From positions 1 to 34,588 of the IMG/VR virus record IMGVR_UViG_3300045921_000964: a DNA stretch of 34,588 nucleotides; one strand, given 5' to 3'. Under the pieces are notes generated by a model. It saw only the letters and a list, made by a program, of their open reading frames with translations, had not been told where the DNA came from and made no database searches. Below, piece by piece: positions 31,407 through 34,588 of this stretch (position 1 is the stretch's first letter; every line of letters begins with the position of its first letter). Origin of the DNA: a virus. Made by a program: the position numbers and the translations under genes.

Positions 31407-32222
31407 ATGCCGCTTACTCTGACTGAAAAACTCGACAGCCGCAAATGGACCACGGGCGACAACGCCACGGTTGAGATGGTTTACATTCTCACCGGCACGA
31501 GCGACGACGTGACGGCCAAGACGCTCATCGAGAACTCCACCGCCAGCGTCTACAACGGCCTGGTCCGCCAGTCCATCCAGATAGAACCCGAATGGGTGGA
31601 CACGACCCGCGGCGACGGCCAGTGGGTCGCCACCGTCCGCTACGGCGTGCGGCCCCCGACCGAGGTCGGCGAGTCGTCGTTCGCCTTCGACACCTCCGGC
31701 GGCACCCAGCACATCACCCAGTCCCTGGCCACCATCCATCGTTACGGCGCGCCGGGGACGACCGCCCCGGACTTCGGCGGGGCCATCGGAGTCACGCACG
31801 ACAATGTCGAGGGCGTGGATATCACCGTCCCGGTCTACTCCTTCTCCGAGACGCATTACCTGGACGCTGCGGTCGTCACGCCCGCCTACAAGGGCACGCT
31901 GTTCTCGCTGACCGGCAAGGTCAACAACGCCTCGTTCAAAGGCCTGGCCGCGGGCGAGTGTCTCTTCCTCGGCGCTTCCGGCTCGAAGCGCGGCGCGGAG
32001 GACTGGGAAATCACCTACCGCTTCGCCGGGTCGCCCAACCGCAGCGGCCTGGTCGTCGGCCCCATCACCGGCATCTCGAAGAAGGGCTGGGAGTACATGT
32101 GGGTCCGCTACGCCGACTCGGAGGACGCCGCCGCCAAGGCCATCGTCAAGAAGCCCGTCGCCGTCTACATCGAGCGCGTCTACGAGGAGGGCAACTTCGC
32201 GGCGCTCGGGATAGGGACATGA
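31407..32222 (+). CDS. Hypothetical tail protein
   Basis: A 271-residue protein just after the tape measure, where distal tail or hub proteins are usually encoded. It is rich in beta-strands (MPLTLTEKLDSRKWTTGDNATVEMVYILTGTSDD; VYIERVYEEGNFAALGIGT) with many Thr, Gly and Tyr. No signature motif is recognised. The role in the tail tip is inferred from gene order only. Confidence 0.65.
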   Translation: MPLTLTEKLDSRKWTTGDNATVEMVYILTGTSDDVTAKTLIENSTASVYNGLVRQSIQIEPEWVDTTRGDGQWVATVRYGVRPPTEVGESSFAFDTSGGTQHITQSLATIHRYGAPGTTAPDFGGAIGVTHDNVEGVDITVPVYSFSETHYLDAAVVTPAYKGTLFSLTGKVNNASFKGLAAGECLFLGASGSKRGAEDWEITYRFAGSPNRSGLVVGPITGISKKGWEYMWVRYADSEDAAAKAIVKKPVAVYIERVYEEGNFAALGIGT

Positions 32223-32225
32223 CCC

Positions 32226-33059
32226 ATGGGCGACGCGATGAAGAAGGTCAAACCCGGCGACCCGCTGGTCATCCCGGCGGCCACGTTCAACACGTTCATC
32301 GATTCGGCGCGGGACTTCCTGGCGCGGCAGCACCAGCAGGCACAGGCCGGTACGCCCTCCGGTCGGCACAACTGCATCGTCCTCGTGCGTAACGACAGCG
32401 GCGCGGACCGCGAGCGGTTCGACGTGCTGGGCATCAGCGGCCCGGTCTTCGACCCGGCCTCCGACGAGGAGGCCTTCAAGAACTACCCGGCCATGACGGG
32501 CGTCACGCCCGCCGAGGACGACCACCAGGGCAAGTTCGTCATCCTGATCGAACCGGTCCTTGCCGGAAAGCTCGCCCGCGCCGTGGCCGCTGGTGTCGTG
32601 CCCGCCCGCGTGGACGTGCCCGACGAGGACTACCCGTACCGTCTGGCCGACGTGACGGACGGCTCGGCGGCGAACCTGACGGCCGCCAAGGTCGGCTCGG
32701 CCGCCATTCTCTGGCGCGAGGGCGGCACGGGCGTCCAGTGGGCGCTGCTCCGCCTGGGCAACCTGCCGCAACCGGGCGTGTTCCCGGTGGACCTGGCCCA
32801 GTACGGAGGCGAGCAGGGCGACGACCAGAATCCGGCCACGTGGACCTACGACGTGACCGACCCCGTCAGCGGTGAGACGCTCGCCAGCGGCGTGGACCCC
32901 GTCGCCTCCCCGCACAAGTGGCAGCGCCCGTCGGTCGGCTACATCATCCCGGCCACGTTCGGCTACGCACACTGGGACGCCGACGGCGAGCTCGTGCTCG
33001 GCTGGATCAACGAGGTCGCCGACCAGGAGGCCTGCGAGACCTCCGAGCCGGGAACGTAG
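32226..33059 (+). CDS. Hypothetical structural protein
   Basis: The 277-residue product begins MGDAMKKVKPGDPLVIPAATFNTFIDSARDFLARQ, then continues as a beta-rich protein (FVILIEPVLAGKLARAVAAGVVPARVDV; SAAILWREGGTGVQWALLRLG). Proteins with this opening occur in the tail-fibre or baseplate regions of phages and are thought to be virion parts. No enzymatic motif is seen. It starts 3 bp after the previous gene. Confidence 0.65.
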   Translation: MGDAMKKVKPGDPLVIPAATFNTFIDSARDFLARQHQQAQAGTPSGRHNCIVLVRNDSGADRERFDVLGISGPVFDPASDEEAFKNYPAMTGVTPAEDDHQGKFVILIEPVLAGKLARAVAAGVVPARVDVPDEDYPYRLADVTDGSAANLTAAKVGSAAILWREGGTGVQWALLRLGNLPQPGVFPVDLAQYGGEQGDDQNPATWTYDVTDPVSGETLASGVDPVASPHKWQRPSVGYIIPATFGYAHWDADGELVLGWINEVADQEACETSEPGT

Positions 33060-33069
33060 GAGGCCGAGC

Positions 33070-33696
33070 ATGTCCACGAGCGGCAAGGCGGTGGCGGTCT
33101 CCAGCGGCAAGCGCGGCGTCCTCATCGGCGGCAGGGCGGCCGTCTTCGACGCCGAGGGCAAGTGCGCCGCCTGCTGCATCGAGTTCACCCAGCGCTGGTC
33201 GTTCACGGACTCCGGCTTCATCGACGGCGGTCAGAACGGGGCGTATCGCGCCTACGACGACCCCGGCGACGTGCCGGCCAGCCCGTGGACCATCCTCAAC
33301 GATGGGCTGGGCCTGCGGCTGGACTGGGAAGACGACCAGAACTGCGTGGGCCACAATCCCTACACCCAATACGCCACGGCCACCTGCGAGATCACCGTGC
33401 CGCAGGCGATGATTATGACGGTCAACTGGTCCGGGATGGGCGAGACGCAGGACCCCAACTACGAGCTGATGAGCCTGTACGTCGACGGCGGCCTGGTCGG
33501 CTCGGCCCACGCGCCGGGCGGCAAGCTGGGCTGCGCGGGCGGCATGGCCCCGGTGGTCTCCAACCCGCCGCCGCCCCAGCAAGTGCTGCTCGAGCCGGGG
33601 CCGCACGTGCTGTTCATCGACGCCACGACCAACGACCCGCTCTACCACTTCGGCGCGTGGTATCGGTTCGACCTGTCCTTCGCCCCCGCGCCGTGA
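33070..33696 (+). CDS. Hypothetical structural protein, possible receptor-binding candidate
   Basis: A 208-residue protein with a short flexible N-terminus (MSTSGKAVAVSSGKRG), one CxxCC cluster (KCAACCIE) and then a beta-rich body (ATCEITVPQAMIMTVNWSGMGE; ELMSLYVDGGLVGSAHAPGG; HVLFIDATTNDPLYHFGAWYRFDLSF) that resembles a jelly-roll lectin-like fold. AGGAGG precedes the ATG at 33070. The receptor-binding idea is weak inference. Confidence 0.6.
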   Translation: MSTSGKAVAVSSGKRGVLIGGRAAVFDAEGKCAACCIEFTQRWSFTDSGFIDGGQNGAYRAYDDPGDVPASPWTILNDGLGLRLDWEDDQNCVGHNPYTQYATATCEITVPQAMIMTVNWSGMGETQDPNYELMSLYVDGGLVGSAHAPGGKLGCAGGMAPVVSNPPPPQQVLLEPGPHVLFIDATTNDPLYHFGAWYRFDLSFAPAP

Positions 33697-33732
33697 ACCG
33701 CCGGCCGGAAGGCAAGTATGGAGGTGCCGACA

Positions 33733-34179
33733 ATGTCTGAGACGCTCGTTCCGAAGCAGAAGAAGTGCGGCGACTGCCCGCCGCTGGTAGTCCCGCGCCG
33801 TTCCTACACCCCGAGCCGCCCGAGTTGCATCGAGTGCGTCGAGAAGCATCTCGGCGCGGCCTATGTCCTGCTGACGGAGCTGAACGACCTGCCTGACGAC
33901 CGCCACACCGAGCCGCCCAACCTCTCCCGCCGCCTCCGCGCCATCGGACACTTGTTCGAGGCCGAGGACGAGTCCCAGGAGTGGCCCGGCCTCCACGCCG
34001 CCATCCGCCAGGCCCGCAAAGCCTACCAATCCGACGGCACGATGCCCGATTGGAATGTCCTTGCAGAACTGATCTCCGAGGTTGCCCGCGATATAGCTGG
34101 GCCGACTCCGCGGGACACGGTCGCGGCGGCTCAAGACCCTGGTGCAAATCCGCAGCCGCAGGCTTTAGCGGGAGCATAA
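33733..34179 (+). CDS. Hypothetical Cys-cluster protein
   Basis: This 148-residue protein is counted from ATG 33733 (GGAGGT upstream); ATG 33718 is possible but lies before that site. Two CxxC pairs (KCGDCPP and SCIECVEKHLG) about 20 residues apart could bind zinc. Then follow AAYVLLTELNDLPDDRH and a helical region with RRLRAIGHLFEAEDE. Proteins with CxxCxxKHLGxAxVLLxE and GHLxxAE are common in phages but have no known role. Confidence 0.65.
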   Translation: MSETLVPKQKKCGDCPPLVVPRRSYTPSRPSCIECVEKHLGAAYVLLTELNDLPDDRHTEPPNLSRRLRAIGHLFEAEDESQEWPGLHAAIRQARKAYQSDGTMPDWNVLAELISEVARDIAGPTPRDTVAAAQDPGANPQPQALAGA

Positions 34180-34261
34180 CGTGTTCCACAAAAACCACTT
34201 GCGTCTTTTCGGCGACTGAGGCCCTTGTTGGACAACGGCACGAGACTTCAGGAGGACAACG

Positions 34262-34588
34262 ATGGCGAAGATGCAAGGAAAGCGCCGACAGGCTGACCAC
34301 CTGCGACCCGGCGACAAGGTCATTATCCGGCAGAACCCGCACGACCCTCGGGCCGAAGACATCGTCGGGACGGTCATGGTTTACCGCGCCGGGGCGGGCT
34401 TCGGCGGCTGCGACCTCGTGGACGTTCACTACAAGCGCCCGTGTGATGGTCAGGGCTCCACGCTGCCTTTCGGCCTGTGCTGCCTTGATGCCGCCACACC
34501 GGCGGAGCTCGTTCGTCTGGCCGAGCACCACGAGCGCCTCGCCGCCGGCCTGCGCTCATTGGCCGATGCCCTCGCCCAGTCGCGCTGA
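34262..34588 (+). CDS. Hypothetical small protein
   Basis: This 108-residue protein ends with the TGA at the last base of the window, so it is complete. CAGGAGGA precedes the ATG. The N-terminus suggests a small beta-barrel (HLRPGDKVIIRQNPHDPRAEDIVGTVMVYRAGAGFGGCDLVDVHYK), and the end is helical (TPAELVRLAEHHERLAAGLRSLADALAQ). No family is assigned. Confidence 0.65.
   Translation: MAKMQGKRRQADHLRPGDKVIIRQNPHDPRAEDIVGTVMVYRAGAGFGGCDLVDVHYKRPCDGQGSTLPFGLCCLDAATPAELVRLAEHHERLAAGLRSLADALAQSR

Noticed and set aside
29266-33221. Two very long minus-strand frames opposite the tail genes
   Set aside because: Their composition (Arg/His/Gly/Asp-rich, no motifs) is that of antisense shadows, while the plus strand carries tape measure and tail genes with ribosome sites.

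Overview
The window is most of a temperate, long-tailed (siphovirus-type) prophage in a GC-rich bacterium. Its left boundary lies in the 3' half of an initiator tRNA gene (bases 1-44). The right boundary is not seen: the last gene ends exactly at base 34588 and no second tRNA fragment appears. The host cannot be named with certainty. High GC, common AGGAG-type ribosome sites with many GTG starts, and GC-rich palindromes that run into gene ends (core TGCCTGCC/GGCAGGCA, plus a CCCCGGC/GCCGGGG hairpin) resemble planctomycete or groundwater metagenome genomes; this is inference.

Layout. (1) 1-1820, minus strand: a large serine recombinase whose 3' end overlaps the tRNA, preceded by a doubtful small ORF. 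(2) 2149-4591, plus strand: two unrecognised overlapping genes with their own promoter-like sequence and a strong terminator, placed like a lysogeny or defence cargo cassette. (3) 4767-5357: a small sigma-like factor. (4) 5405-13322: a tightly coupled recombination and replication operon (PD-(D/E)XK exonuclease, Sak4-like ATPase, DUF669 protein, RusA-like resolvase, DUF4406/DUF6378-like protein, metallophosphoesterase, superfamily 2 helicase, primase-helicase), ending in a region with eleven TGAAAC/GTTTCA repeats that may be the origin. (5) 13673-15892: an HNH locus split over two frames and a ParB-like/DNA methyltransferase fusion. (6) 15882-17333, minus strand: three small genes, one with a HARE-HTH domain. 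(7) 17470-27707: packaging, head and neck/tail genes, from a small-terminase-like protein and TerL through portal, protease-capsid fusion, decoration, joining proteins and tail tube to frameshifted tail chaperones. (8) 27712-29377: a four-gene insert (lipoprotein, amphipathic/membrane protein, holin-like protein, Mom-like DNA modification protein) between the chaperones and the tape measure. (9) 29389-34588: tape measure, tail-tip or fibre candidates and small accessory genes.

The main unexplained signal is a family of three related elements sharing GCAACAAAA, six variable bases, then CTGCAGAAGTAG. They lie upstream of the leftward integration genes, the rightward recombination operon and the portal/head genes. 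In each copy the variable bases can pair with sequence near the next start codon. They may be a cis-acting RNA such as an antitermination or translation switch, or a phage-specific promoter. Other points of interest are serine-recombinase integration in an initiator tRNA, the 2149-4591 cassette, and a nested start inside the protease-capsid gene. All calls come from reading the sequence; no database search was run.
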